Of a DNA stretch of 64,000 nt, positions 44,079-52,341 are shown one piece after another. The first letter of the stretch is position 1. Each line of letters starts with the position of its first letter. The position numbers and the translations under genes are program-made. Source of the stretch: Stenotrophomonas mori. GTDB taxonomy: Bacteria > Pseudomonadota > Gammaproteobacteria > Xanthomonadales > Xanthomonadaceae. The notes beneath the pieces were generated by a model, which saw nothing but the letters and a program-made list of their open reading frames with translations, had not been told where the DNA came from and ran no database searches. The stretch covers positions 930,001-994,000 of the forward strand of contig NZ_JAIKTS010000001.1 in NCBI RefSeq assembly GCF_023556335.1, read 5' to 3'.

Positions 44079-44445
44079 ACGCGGCCACCGACGTGCCTGC
44101 GGCACCACCATCCGGCATCACGCATTCGAACTCCGGGCCGCCACGCGGATCGGCGCACCTGCCATGCCGCTCCGCTGGAACGACCCGCTCCCGCTCGCCC
44201 GGATGCGGGCGCGACCTTGAAGCGCGGCCTGCCATGGCCCACTTTCTGGATACCGACCGCGCCCGTACCCATCGCGGCTATCGACACGCGCAGGCACCTG
44301 TCCCGCCCTGCCCACGACACCCGGCGCCGCGTCCGGAAACACGAATGCCGCGACCCGGAAGATCGCGGCATTCGCCATGCGGCACGGGACGGCAGCCGGC
44401 CTGCAGTACGGCCCGGCGACCGCGCCGGCCCCGCTGCGGATGCGG
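44079..44445. other. Gene-free gap between tRNA-Leu and dksA
   Basis: These 367 bp contain no coding frame that I can support. The only clear structure is the hairpin at 44343-44373 near the dksA end. Confidence 0.45.
44343..44373 (-). terminator. Probable terminator of dksA
   Basis: GAATGCCGCGA (44343-44353) and TCGCGGCATTC (44363-44373) form a perfect 11-bp stem, 72 nt after the dksA stop on the minus strand. The tail is only weakly T-rich (GTGTTTCC). Confidence 0.6.
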
Positions 44446-45636
44446 TCAGTCGCCCTGCTGCTTCTGCAGGTGCTCCCAACGCTCCTGGGCATCGATGGTG
44501 CGCTCGGCGGTGAGCCGGGCCTCCAGCCGCTCCAGGCCGATCTCCTCGCCGGTATCCACGCAGTAACCGTAGTCACCCGACTCCAGGCGCTTGAGCGTGC
44601 TGTCGATCTTGCCGATCAGCTTGCGGTAGCGGTCGCGGGTGCGCAGCTCCAGCGAGTTCTCGGTCTCGCGCGTCGCACGCTCGGCCTCGTCGCCGATATC
44701 ACGCACTTCCTCGCGCAGGTTCTCGATGGTCTGCTTGGACTCTTCGACCAGGTCGGCGCGCCAGTCCTGCAGGCGCTGGCGGAAGTACTCCTGCTGCAGC
44801 GGACTCATGTACTCCTCGTCCGCGCCGGGCTTGTAGCCGGCCGGAAGGATCGGACGACCGGTGGCTTCGTCGGTCTTGTAGTCGACCACCTTGTACTTGC
44901 TGCGCGGCACCGGCGCATTGGAGCGCGCGGTGACGGCGACGGCGACCTTGCCGACCGGACGGACGGCGACGGGCGCTGCGGATTTGATGGGGGTTTTTGC
45001 TGAGGATTTCGAAACAGGCACGGGATTCTTGGATTGCGGGGCCTTGGCCGCCGAAGCCGATCCCCTGGCCGCCCGCACGGTGGCCGGGGCTGGGACCTTC
45101 TTGGCGACATTGGCCGGGACAGACTTGGCCGGGGCCGGCTTGGGAGCCGGCTTCGGTGTGGACTTGACGACGGGCTTCTCGGCCGGGGAACGGGCGGCCT
45201 TGGCCGCGGTCCTGGCGACCGTCTTCGGGGTGGCCGGCTTGCTGGCCTTCACCGCCTGGGTGGCGGGTGTGGCGCGCTTGCTGGCCGTGGTCTTGGTCGC
45301 TGCGGTCTTGCTGGCCGCAACCTTGCTGACGGTGGCACGCTTCTTTGCCGTGGCCGGCGCCGCCTTTGACGCGGCCTTGCGGGCCGGAGCCGCCGGCTTG
45401 GAGGCCGGTGCCTTCGCAACCGGCTTCTTGGCGGCAACCTTCTTGGCAACGACCTTCTTGGCCGCCACCTTCTTGACAGCGGTTTTCTTGACGGCGGCGG
45501 CCTTCTTGGCGGTCGGTTTGGCGGTCTTCGCGGCAGGCGCCTTCGCTACTGGCTTGGATGCCGCCTTCTTGACTGCAGGCTTGGCGGTTTTCTTGGCGGC
45601 CTTGACGGCCTTCTTTGCAGGTTTTTTAGCAGCCAC
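44446..45636 (-). CDS. dksA: DksA-family RNA polymerase-binding protein with a histone-like N-terminal extension
   Basis: DksA binds the RNA polymerase secondary channel and works with ppGpp in the stringent response. The 396-residue product has about 240 residues of Lys/Ala/Pro/Val/Thr-rich repeats (like AlgP or histone H1), then a DksA core of about 150 residues. The coiled-coil tip DxxDxA is DEAERA here. The zinc site is degenerate: C-x2-T-x17-T-x2-A instead of four Cys ([10 protein letters not shown] and AERTIDAQ). This resembles zinc-independent DksA2-type proteins. The start is GTG 45636 ([12 protein letters not shown]). The basic tail could bind DNA or RNA; that is inference. Long-tailed DksA proteins are typical of xanthomonads. 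Confidence 0.92.
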   Translation of the reverse strand: MAAKKPAKKAVKAAKKTAKPAVKKAASKPVAKAPAAKTAKPTAKKAAAVKKTAVKKVAAKKVVAKKVAAKKPVAKAPASKPAAPARKAASKAAPATAKKRATVSKVAASKTAATKTTASKRATPATQAVKASKPATPKTVARTAAKAARSPAEKPVVKSTPKPAPKPAPAKSVPANVAKKVPAPATVRAARGSASAAKAPQSKNPVPVSKSSAKTPIKSAAPVAVRPVGKVAVAVTARSNAPVPRSKYKVVDYKTDEATGRPILPAGYKPGADEEYMSPLQQEYFRQRLQDWRADLVEESKQTIENLREEVRDIGDEAERATRETENSLELRTRDRYRKLIGKIDSTLKRLESGDYGYCVDTGEEIGLERLEARLTAERTIDAQERWEHLQKQQGD

Positions 45637-45889
45637 GAAACGCTCTTCCTTGTTTCCCCCGGGGCCCGGGAAAGCGGGCCTTTATAGCCCACCGGACCCG
45701 TAGCGGCAACCGCACCGGCCCACCCTACATGAACGGATGCCCGATCCGCGCCGCGTTGGCCCGAAGGCAGCACCGGCCCAATCCGCGCGGTTCGGAACGT
45801 GACCGGGTCCGACGGGCGTCCCCGGTGGCGGGCGGGCGTCTCGCGCAGGCCTGCCGCCTGACCGGCATCGTGCGACAAATCCATGGGCA

Positions 45890-45903
45890 ATGCCAGCTGG
45901 CAT
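45890..45903. promoter_or_regulatory. 14-bp palindrome before yidD
   Basis: ATGCCAGCTGGCAT is a perfect inverted repeat ending 11 nt before the yidD GTG. It could be an operator or, in RNA, a hairpin close to the ribosome binding site. I cannot assign a factor. Confidence 0.35.
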
Positions 45904-45914
45904 ATCATTCGGGG

Positions 45915-46169
45915 GTGATCGGCCGACTCCTCATCGCCCTGCTGCGCTTCTACAAGCGTTTCATCAGCCCGCTGCTGGGCCCGCGCTGCCGTTTCGTCCC
46001 CAGCTGCTCCGAATACGCCATGGACGCGATCCGTCTGCACGGTCCCTTGCGGGGGAGCTGGCTTACGCTGCGACGTCTCGGCCGTTGCCATCCGTTCCAT
46101 CCCGGCGGCATAGATCCGGTTCCGGACGTGGCCTCCCCCTCTTCTTGCCGCTGCACAGGAAAACACTGA
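45915..46169 (+). CDS. yidD: Membrane protein insertion efficiency factor YidD
   Basis: YidD (84 residues) is an amphipathic, membrane-associated protein that helps YidC-dependent insertion. It shows the complete family pattern: [55 protein letters not shown] and a short tail. The Cys-containing motif RFxPSCSEYA is diagnostic. The start is GTG 45915, preceded by GGGG. The frame runs further upstream only into GC-rich sequence. In many bacteria yidD is next to rnpA and yidC; here it stands alone before a dihydroorotase gene, one base apart. Confidence 0.96.
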   Translation: MIGRLLIALLRFYKRFISPLLGPRCRFVPSCSEYAMDAIRLHGPLRGSWLTLRRLGRCHPFHPGGIDPVPDVASPSSCRCTGKH

Positions 46170-46170
46170 C

Positions 46171-47517
46171 ATGCCCTCCACGCTCATCACCAATGCCCGC
46201 ATGGTCAACGAAGGCCGCATCTTCGACGGCGACCTGCGTATCGAGAACGACCGCATCGCGCAGATCGGCAGCGGCCTGGCCGCACGCAGCGGCGAGCAGG
46301 TGGTGGATGCGGCCGGGCGCTGGCTGCTGCCGGGCATGATCGATGACCAGGTGCATTTCCGCGAGCCCGGGCTGACCCACAAGGGCGATATCGCCAGCGA
46401 ATCGGCGGCGGCCGTGGCCGGCGGCCTGACCAGCTTCATGGACATGCCCAACACCAGCCCGCCGACGCTGGACTCGACCATCCTCGAAGCCAAGTACGAA
46501 CTGGCCAAGGGCCGCGCCTGGGCCAACTACGGCTTCTACCATGGCGCCAGCAACGACAACCTGGAGGCCATCCGTGCGCTCGATCCGAAGAAGGCCCCCG
46601 GCGTGAAGGTGTTCATGGGCGCCTCCACCGGCAACATGCTGGTCGACGACCCGGACACGCTGGACGCGATCTTCCGCGACTGCCCGACCCCGATCATCAC
46701 GCACTGCGAAGACACGCCGATGATCGATGCCAACCAGAAGGCGTTCCAGGAGAAGTACGGCGATGCGCTGACCCCGGACATGCACCCGGACATCCGCTCG
46801 CGCGAGGCCTGCATCAAGTCGACCCGGCTGGCCATGTCGCTGGCACGCAAGCACGGCACCCGCCTGCATGTGCTGCACATCTCCACCGCCGACGAGCTGG
46901 CGCTGTTCGAGAAGGGTCCACTGATCCGCGCCGACGGCAGCCGCAAGCAGATCACTGCCGAGACCTGCGTGCACTTCCTGCACTTCGCGCGTCCGGACTA
47001 TGCGGCCAAGGGCAACCTGATCAAGTGCAACCCGGCGATCAAGGACGTGTCCGACCGCGAGGCGATCACCGCCGCCCTGGCCGACGACGTGCTCGACGTG
47101 CTGGCCACCGACCACGCGCCGCACACCTGGGAAGAGAAGCAGAAATCCTATGCGCAGGCACCGTCCGGCCTGCCGCTGGTGCAGTACGCGCTGGTCGCCG
47201 CGCTCGAGCGCGTGCACGAGGGCAAGCTGACCCGCGAGCAGGTGGTGCAGAAGTTCGCCCACGCGCCGGCGCAGCTGTTCGACGTGGAAGAGCGCGGCTA
47301 CCTGCGCGAAGGCTATTTCGCCGACCTGGTCCTGGTCGAGGACGTGCCGTTCACCGTCAAGCGCGAGGACGTGCTGTCCAAGTGCGGCTGGTCGCCGTTC
47401 GAAGGCACCACCTTCCGCTCGCGCATCGCCTCCACTTGGGTCAACGGCCAGCAGGTGTGGGACGGCAGCACGCTGGTCGGCGAACCCGCCGGCCGGCGCA
47501 TGACCTACGACCGCTGA
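46171..47517 (+). CDS. pyrC: Dihydroorotase (class I)
   Basis: This amidohydrolase converts N-carbamoyl-aspartate to dihydroorotate in pyrimidine synthesis. The 448-residue product shows the metal site in GMIDDQVHFREPGLTHKGD, PTPIITHCEDTPM, RLHVLHISTADEL and the catalytic Asp in VLATDHAPHTWEEK. It also has MDMPNTSPPTLD. The His pair is HFRE rather than the usual HxH (DQVHFRE), as in some class I forms such as the AllB/dihydroorotase group, so allantoinase-like activity cannot be excluded. It ends in TGATG, overlapping the next gene by 1 nt. The gene symbol follows function, not close similarity to E. coli PyrC. Confidence 0.88.
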   Translation: MPSTLITNARMVNEGRIFDGDLRIENDRIAQIGSGLAARSGEQVVDAAGRWLLPGMIDDQVHFREPGLTHKGDIASESAAAVAGGLTSFMDMPNTSPPTLDSTILEAKYELAKGRAWANYGFYHGASNDNLEAIRALDPKKAPGVKVFMGASTGNMLVDDPDTLDAIFRDCPTPIITHCEDTPMIDANQKAFQEKYGDALTPDMHPDIRSREACIKSTRLAMSLARKHGTRLHVLHISTADELALFEKGPLIRADGSRKQITAETCVHFLHFARPDYAAKGNLIKCNPAIKDVSDREAITAALADDVLDVLATDHAPHTWEEKQKSYAQAPSGLPLVQYALVAALERVHEGKLTREQVVQKFAHAPAQLFDVEERGYLREGYFADLVLVEDVPFTVKREDVLSKCGWSPFEGTTFRSRIASTWVNGQQVWDGSTLVGEPAGRRMTYDR

Positions 47518-48368
47518 TGCGCCCGTCCCTGCTGCTCGGGGCGTTGCTGCTGGCGGCGCCCCTGCCCCCAATGCCGCCCGCGCAGGCGCAGGACGGCATC
47601 GGTGAGCTGGTCGACAACCGCGTCGTGTTTCCGTCCACCGCCTCGCAGGGCGCCTTGGTGATCGGCAAGGTGCCGGCCGGCAGCCGCGTGCAGTACGCCG
47701 GCCGACAGCTGCGGGTCAGCGGCTACGGCAGCGTGGTGTTCGGCATCGGCCGTGACGAGAAGGGGCCGCTGCGCATACAGGTGCAGCGCCCGGATGGCGG
47801 CAGCGAGACCGCGACTCTCGCGGTGACGCCACGCGACTGGCCGACCGAGCACGTCAACGGCGTGCCGCCCAGGACGGTCAATCCGCCGCCGGCCATCGCC
47901 GCGCGCATCGCCCGCGAACAGGCCCGGGTCGGCGAGGCACGGCAGCGCGACGACGACCGCACCGACTTCACCCAGAGCTTCATCTGGCCGGTCGAGGGCC
48001 GCATCAGCGGCCGCTTCGGCAACGCCCGGGTCTACAACGGGCAACCCGGCGCCGGCCATTCGGGGATGGACATCGCCGTGCCGACCGGTACCCCCGTCAA
48101 GGCCCCTGCCGCGGGGGTCGTCACCTTCGCCGATCCCGACCTCTACCTGACCGGCGGCACGCTGGTGCTGGACCACGGCTTCGGCATCAGCTCCAACTTC
48201 CTGCACCTGTCGCGGATCGACGTGAAGGTCGGCGACCGCGTCGAACAGGGCCAGGCCATTGCCGCGGTGGGCGCGACCGGACGTGCGACCGGGCCGCACC
48301 TGCATTGGGGAATGAACTGGTTCACCACCCGGATCGACCCCTTGCTGGTGCTGGAACGCGGTCGCTGA
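47517..48368 (+). CDS. Exported M23-family metallopeptidase
   Basis: The 283-residue product has a signal peptide (MRPSLLLGALLLAAPLPP, cleavage near AQA-Q at residue 24). A beta-rich N-terminal domain follows (30-110). The LytM/M23 domain has the Zn ligands in HSGMDIAVPTGTPV (HxxxD) and HLHWGMNWF (HxH), with the full set present, so it should be an active peptidoglycan endopeptidase. The first half around VIGKVPAGSRVQYAGRQLRV is a conserved lead seen in similar xanthomonad peptidases. It is translationally coupled to the dihydroorotase gene. Confidence 0.94.
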   Translation: MRPSLLLGALLLAAPLPPMPPAQAQDGIGELVDNRVVFPSTASQGALVIGKVPAGSRVQYAGRQLRVSGYGSVVFGIGRDEKGPLRIQVQRPDGGSETATLAVTPRDWPTEHVNGVPPRTVNPPPAIAARIAREQARVGEARQRDDDRTDFTQSFIWPVEGRISGRFGNARVYNGQPGAGHSGMDIAVPTGTPVKAPAAGVVTFADPDLYLTGGTLVLDHGFGISSNFLHLSRIDVKVGDRVEQGQAIAAVGATGRATGPHLHWGMNWFTTRIDPLLVLERGR

Positions 48369-48668
48369 CCGCTCATCCGCGTGCGCAGCATGAGGCGTGG
48401 CACGCGTCCCGTGGCGGTTCCCGGCGGCCTCTGCAGTGCGGCCGGCAACGTCCGTCGTCTGCCCTCTCCGCGCGTCTGTCCGGCACCGCCGCGACAGCCG
48501 CATCCATGCCGACGGGTATCGCCGATGACGGCGGGCGTGCACGAAATCCGGGGGCTCTCTGGCCTCGGCCGGACGCACCTGCGGCGTCCCGGCCCAGGGT
48601 CCCGGCAGCGCCCCGGCATGCGTGGGCGGCCGCCCTGCGTGGACCGGGCCGCGTGCGGAAGCTCCGGA
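48369..48668. other. Gene-free 300-bp gap
   Basis: Between the M23 peptidase and the converging phytoene-synthase-like gene I see only GC-rich sequence. The open frames crossing it have no recognisable protein, and no strong terminator hairpin stands out. Confidence 0.4.
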
Positions 48669-49358
48669 TCAGCCGCGCGCCGCCCACCAGCCACGCCACA
48701 GCAGGCCGGCCGGGCTGGGCTGGTAGGTCCCGCCACGCAGGCGCGCCTGCAGGCGGCCGCGGGCCAGCGCCGCATAGAGCCGGCGCGGCCGCGGGCCAGC
48801 CACCCTCGCCGGCCACTGCGACAGCAAGACCCGCAACCAGGCCTGTTCGCTCCCGAGCGCGGACGGCACCGCGGCGGCGCCCAGCGCCAGTGCCCGCTGC
48901 GCCAGCAACTGGTCCACCACCGCCTGTCCGGCCCGAGGGTCCGCACCGCTCTCGAACAGCACCGCTTCGATGGCGGCGACGGCCTCGGCGAATCCCGCCA
49001 GTGCCGCCCGCGCCTGGCCCGCGTCGGCCGCGGTGTCGCGGGCTTCGACGAGGTCCGGCAGCGCCGCGGCCAGGGCCTGCCACGGTGCCCGCACCGGCTC
49101 GAGCAGCCGGCCCAGCGGATGCCGCGAACGCTGCCCGTCCCAGCCGCGCAGCTCCTCGCTCCACCACCCGAGCTTGGCATTGGCCGGCAACGGGTCGCCG
49201 CTGACATTGAGCATGTCGTCGAATTCCTGCAGCAGCGCGAACCAGGCCAGCGTGCGGCGCTGCGTCTCCGGTGCCAGGAACCGCTCGACCATCGGCCACT
49301 CGGGCCAGCGCTCGCGCCACTTGTCCAGGAACCCTTCCAGCGAATCAAATCCAGTCAT
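48669..49358 (-). CDS. Phytoene/squalene-synthase-like protein, degenerate
   Basis: The 229-residue product resembles the squalene/phytoene synthase superfamily. It shows AWFALLQEFDDMLNVSGDPL (first Asp-rich helix), AKLGWWSEELRGWDGQRSRHPLGRLLEP (the family's KLxWWxxE segment) and a further helix-rich region. The second Asp-rich motif (DxxxD) is not visible, and the chain is shorter than true synthases (about 280), so enzymatic activity is doubtful. I chose the ATG at 49358 because it begins the family lead GFDSLEGFLDKWRERWPEW. No other carotenoid genes are nearby. Confidence 0.6.
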   Translation of the reverse strand: MTGFDSLEGFLDKWRERWPEWPMVERFLAPETQRRTLAWFALLQEFDDMLNVSGDPLPANAKLGWWSEELRGWDGQRSRHPLGRLLEPVRAPWQALAAALPDLVEARDTAADAGQARAALAGFAEAVAAIEAVLFESGADPRAGQAVVDQLLAQRALALGAAAVPSALGSEQAWLRVLLSQWPARVAGPRPRRLYAALARGRLQARLRGGTYQPSPAGLLWRGWWAARG

Positions 49359-49451
49359 CCGCCCATTGTATGAAGCCGCCGGCACGACGTCTCCCGTACC
49401 GGGACACCAACCCGCCCCGGGCGCGGCAACCGGCAGCCGGAACGTCGTGCT

Positions 49452-50351
49452 TCAGCGGCGGGCACCGTGCGGTTCCGCCACCGCCTGCCCAGACTCGCCT
49501 TCCGCCGCGGCGGTACCGGCATGGGAACCGCGCACGAAGGCTGCCGCCAGTCGCACCGCCTCCTCACCGCCCCGGTCACCGCGCAACGCGCGGGCCAGCC
49601 TGGCCGGCGTCCATCCGGTCCAGTCCAGCAGCTCGTGCGTGGCATGCGCCTGGTCGCTGTAGCCGTGGCGCATGGCCGCATCGACAATGGCCGCGGCCTC
49701 GCGGTCCAGTGTGCGCAGCAGCGCCTGCAGACGGCGTACGCGCGCATACTCCTTGGGCGTCAGTCCGACCGCGGCGAGGAAGCGCGTCTGCAGCGTGCGC
49801 GGCGCCACGCCCAGCTGCCGCGCCAGCCCGGCGATGCGCAGGCCGCCATCGACGGCGTCGAGCATCGCCACCGCGCGCTCAGCCAGCAGGTCCGGCGCGA
49901 AGCCGGCACAACGCGCCTGCAGCAGTCCCCACAGCGGCTCCGGCGACGGTTTGCCCACACAGTTGCGTGCCGCGGCGCTGAACGCGGCGGCGAACACCGG
50001 ATCCAGCGTGTACAGGTCGGGGGCCTGGTCGCGCAGCCCGGGCAGCCGCGTGCCGGCCACCAGGGCGCTGCTTGCCGGCCGCAGCCGCACCCCGATGCAG
50101 TGCACCGCGCCTGCCGCCTGCAGGCGGATCGGGCCGCGCTGCTGGGCGGCGAAGCAGACCGGCTGGTCGGAACGGACCTCCCCGTCCGCCCCCCGGAAGC
50201 GCAGCGGAACGCCCAGCTCGGCCAGCAGCTCGCAGCAGCCGTCGGGGTAGATGACCTGGACCTCGTCGCCGGGCGCGTCGTCGCGCAGCACCCACAGGCA
50301 CTGGACATGGCGCCGCAGCGCCGGCGGCGGCGGATGCTCGGTGTACTCCAT
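49452..50351 (-). CDS. AraC-family transcriptional regulator
   Basis: The 299-residue regulator has an N-terminal ligand-type domain (EYTEHPPPPALRRHVQCLWVLRD, VIYPDGCCELLAEL). The C-terminal AraC double helix-turn-helix covers about residues 160-255: GLRIAGLARQLGVAPRTLQTRF and ATGVGLTPKEYARVRRLQ-like segments (here AAVGLTPKEYARV), then AAMRHGYSDQAHATHELLDWTGWTPARL. The tail is low-complexity. It is transcribed divergently from the exported protein gene at 50440 with an 88-bp gap, so it probably controls that gene and itself. Confidence 0.93.
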   Translation of the reverse strand: MEYTEHPPPPALRRHVQCLWVLRDDAPGDEVQVIYPDGCCELLAELGVPLRFRGADGEVRSDQPVCFAAQQRGPIRLQAAGAVHCIGVRLRPASSALVAGTRLPGLRDQAPDLYTLDPVFAAAFSAAARNCVGKPSPEPLWGLLQARCAGFAPDLLAERAVAMLDAVDGGLRIAGLARQLGVAPRTLQTRFLAAVGLTPKEYARVRRLQALLRTLDREAAAIVDAAMRHGYSDQAHATHELLDWTGWTPARLARALRGDRGGEEAVRLAAAFVRGSHAGTAAAEGESGQAVAEPHGARR

Positions 50352-50439
50352 GCGCCATCGAACCGCGCGCTGCGCGTTTTTACAAGCGCCGCCGCGGCCA
50401 GCCGGCTAGCCTGCGGCCACACCACCGAGGAGGCGGACC

Positions 50440-50898
50440 ATGCGGGACACGGGAATCGTACTGGGGGCGGGCCTGGCCCTGGCTGCGGGGACGGCCACGG
50501 CGGCCGCGGATGGCTTCGACTGGCTGGCCGGCCACTGGTGCGGCGGCAGCGCGGAGCGGACGATCGAAGAGGTCTGGCTGCCGGCCGCCGGCGGCACCCT
50601 GCTGGGCATGTCGCGCACGCTCGGCGGCGACACCCTGGCGTCGTTCGAATTCATGCGCCTGGTCGCCTCAGGGGAGGACGCCGGCCTGCATGTCCAGCCC
50701 GACGGCGCGCCGCCGACGACGTTCGCCATCGCCGGCCACGGCGACGGCTGGGTGGTGTTCGCGCAGGCAGCGCACGACTTTCCCGACCGCATCGAGTACC
50801 GGCGTGATGGCGCGCTGCTGCATGCCGCCATTTCCGGACCCGGGGACGCCGGGGCGCCGCTGCGGATACCGTTCGAGTACCGCCGCTGCGGGGACTGA
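50440..50898 (+). CDS. Exported protein with a DUF6265-like domain
   Basis: The 152-residue product has a signal peptide (cleavage near ATA-A at residue 21). The mature part starts FDWLAGHWCGGSAERTIEEVWLPAAGGTLLGMSRT, which matches DUF6265-type beta-sandwich proteins of unknown function. It continues TLASFEFMRLVASGE and HDFPDRIEYRRDGALLHAAISGP. Ligand unknown. It is divergent from the AraC regulator, and converges with mupP 10 bp downstream. Confidence 0.85.
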   Translation: MRDTGIVLGAGLALAAGTATAAADGFDWLAGHWCGGSAERTIEEVWLPAAGGTLLGMSRTLGGDTLASFEFMRLVASGEDAGLHVQPDGAPPTTFAIAGHGDGWVVFAQAAHDFPDRIEYRRDGALLHAAISGPGDAGAPLRIPFEYRRCGD

Positions 50899-50908
50899 GC
50901 GCCCGGCC

Positions 50909-51595
50909 TCAGCGCGCGTCCTGCGCTCCCGGCCAGGCGGCAGGCTCCAGCAGTGCGGCCGGTGTCGCCGCCATCGTGTCGGCCCGCCACGACCGCGGGT
51001 CGTCCGCTTCCAGGCGGTATCCCCAGAGCGCGGCCACCGAGGGCATCCCGGCCGCGCGGGCGGACAGGATGTCGCGCTCGTCGTCGCCGACATAGACACA
51101 CTGTTCCGGGCTCACCCCGATCCGCTGCGCGGCCACCTGCAGCGGCAGCGGGTGCGGCTTGCGCTCGGCCAGGGTGTCGCCACCGATCAGCACCGCGCAG
51201 CGCGTTTCCCAGCCCTGCTGCGGCAGGATCAGCCGTGCGAGCTGCTCGGGCTTGTTGGTGACGATGCCCCAGCGGCTGCCGGCATGCTCCAGCGCCCGCA
51301 GCACCGCGGCGACGCCGTCGAACAGGCGCGCATGGCGTCCGATCAGCGACCGGTAGTGCGCCAGGAACTCCGGCACCAGCGCCAGCCGCTCATCGTCGGC
51401 CAGCGCCGGGAAGGCGGTCGCCAGCATCGCCCGCGAGCCCTTGGACACCACCGGCCGCAGCTGTTCCGGCGGCAGCGGCGGCAGGCCGCGCGCCTGGCGC
51501 ATGGCCTGCGTGGTGGCGACGAAGTCCGGCGCGCTGTCCAGCAAGGTGCCGTCCAGGTCGAACAGCACCACCGGCGGGAACGGCCGCGGGCTCAT
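50909..51595 (-). CDS. mupP: HAD phosphatase (phosphoglycolate / MurNAc-6-P phosphatase, MupP-like)
   Basis: This 228-residue HAD-superfamily phosphatase shows motif [10 protein letters not shown], motif II in GIVTNKP, and motifs III/IV in ERKPHPLPL and [15 protein letters not shown]. It is annotated by family as phosphoglycolate phosphatase. Its overlap with ubiG (4 nt at 51592-51595) matches the ubiG-mupP arrangement of Pseudomonas, where the product dephosphorylates MurNAc-6-phosphate in cell-wall recycling. I therefore favour MupP but cannot exclude Gph. Confidence 0.85.
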   Translation of the reverse strand: MSPRPFPPVVLFDLDGTLLDSAPDFVATTQAMRQARGLPPLPPEQLRPVVSKGSRAMLATAFPALADDERLALVPEFLAHYRSLIGRHARLFDGVAAVLRALEHAGSRWGIVTNKPEQLARLILPQQGWETRCAVLIGGDTLAERKPHPLPLQVAAQRIGVSPEQCVYVGDDERDILSARAAGMPSVAALWGYRLEADDPRSWRADTMAATPAALLEPAAWPGAQDAR

Positions 51596-52314
51596 GCCTG
51601 TTCCGGCTTGCGCGCGAAGGCCAGGTAGTTGATGTCGGTGCGGCGGCTCAGCCGCGCGCGGTTGCGCCAGGGCTCATAGGCCATGCCGCTGACGTCCTGG
51701 AGCTGCAGCCCGGACTGCCGCAGCCAGGCCCCCAGCTCGGCCGGCTTGATGAATTCCTGGTAATGGTGGGTCCCCCTGGGCAGCAGCCGGGCGATGTACT
51801 CGGCGCCGACCACCGCCACCGCGAATGCGGCCGGAGTGCGGTTGATCGTGGACAGGAACAGTGCGCCGCCGGGACGCAGCAGGCGCTGGCAGGCGGCGAT
51901 GATCGCGCCGGGATCCGGCACGTGCTCGAGCATCTCCATGCAGGTCACCACGTCGAAGGTGCCGGCCTGCTCGGCGGCCAGGTCCTCGGCGGCCTGGACG
52001 CGGTAATCGACCTGCACGCCCGACTCCAGTCCGTGCAGGCGCGCGACCTTGACCAGTTCCGGCGCCAGGTCGATGGCGGTGACCTGCGCCCCCTCCTTGG
52101 CCAGCGCCTCGCTCAGCAGTCCGCCGCCACAGCCGATGTCCAGCACCTTCGCGCCGCGCAGCACGGCGCGCTCGGCCACGTACTGCAACCGCACCGGGTT
52201 GAGGGCGTGCAAGGGCTTCTGCGGGCCGTCCGCATCCCACCAGCGGTTGGCCAGGGCGGCGAATTTGTCCAGCTCGGCCTGATCGAAGTTGCTGGATGTC
52301 GAAGCTGTGCTCAT
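51592..52314 (-). CDS. ubiG: Ubiquinone biosynthesis O-methyltransferase UbiG
   Basis: UbiG performs both O-methylations of the ubiquinone ring at the membrane. The 240-residue product shows the SAM-binding motif [20 protein letters not shown] and [31 protein letters not shown], a signature of the family. [20 protein letters not shown] and [27 protein letters not shown] follow. It sits between mtaD (27 bp upstream) and mupP (4-nt overlap), all in one direction. Confidence 0.97.
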   Translation of the reverse strand: MSTASTSSNFDQAELDKFAALANRWWDADGPQKPLHALNPVRLQYVAERAVLRGAKVLDIGCGGGLLSEALAKEGAQVTAIDLAPELVKVARLHGLESGVQVDYRVQAAEDLAAEQAGTFDVVTCMEMLEHVPDPGAIIAACQRLLRPGGALFLSTINRTPAAFAVAVVGAEYIARLLPRGTHHYQEFIKPAELGAWLRQSGLQLQDVSGMAYEPWRNRARLSRRTDINYLAFARKPEQA

Positions 52315-52341
52315 GGGGGTGTCCTCGTCAAACCGCCGCGC

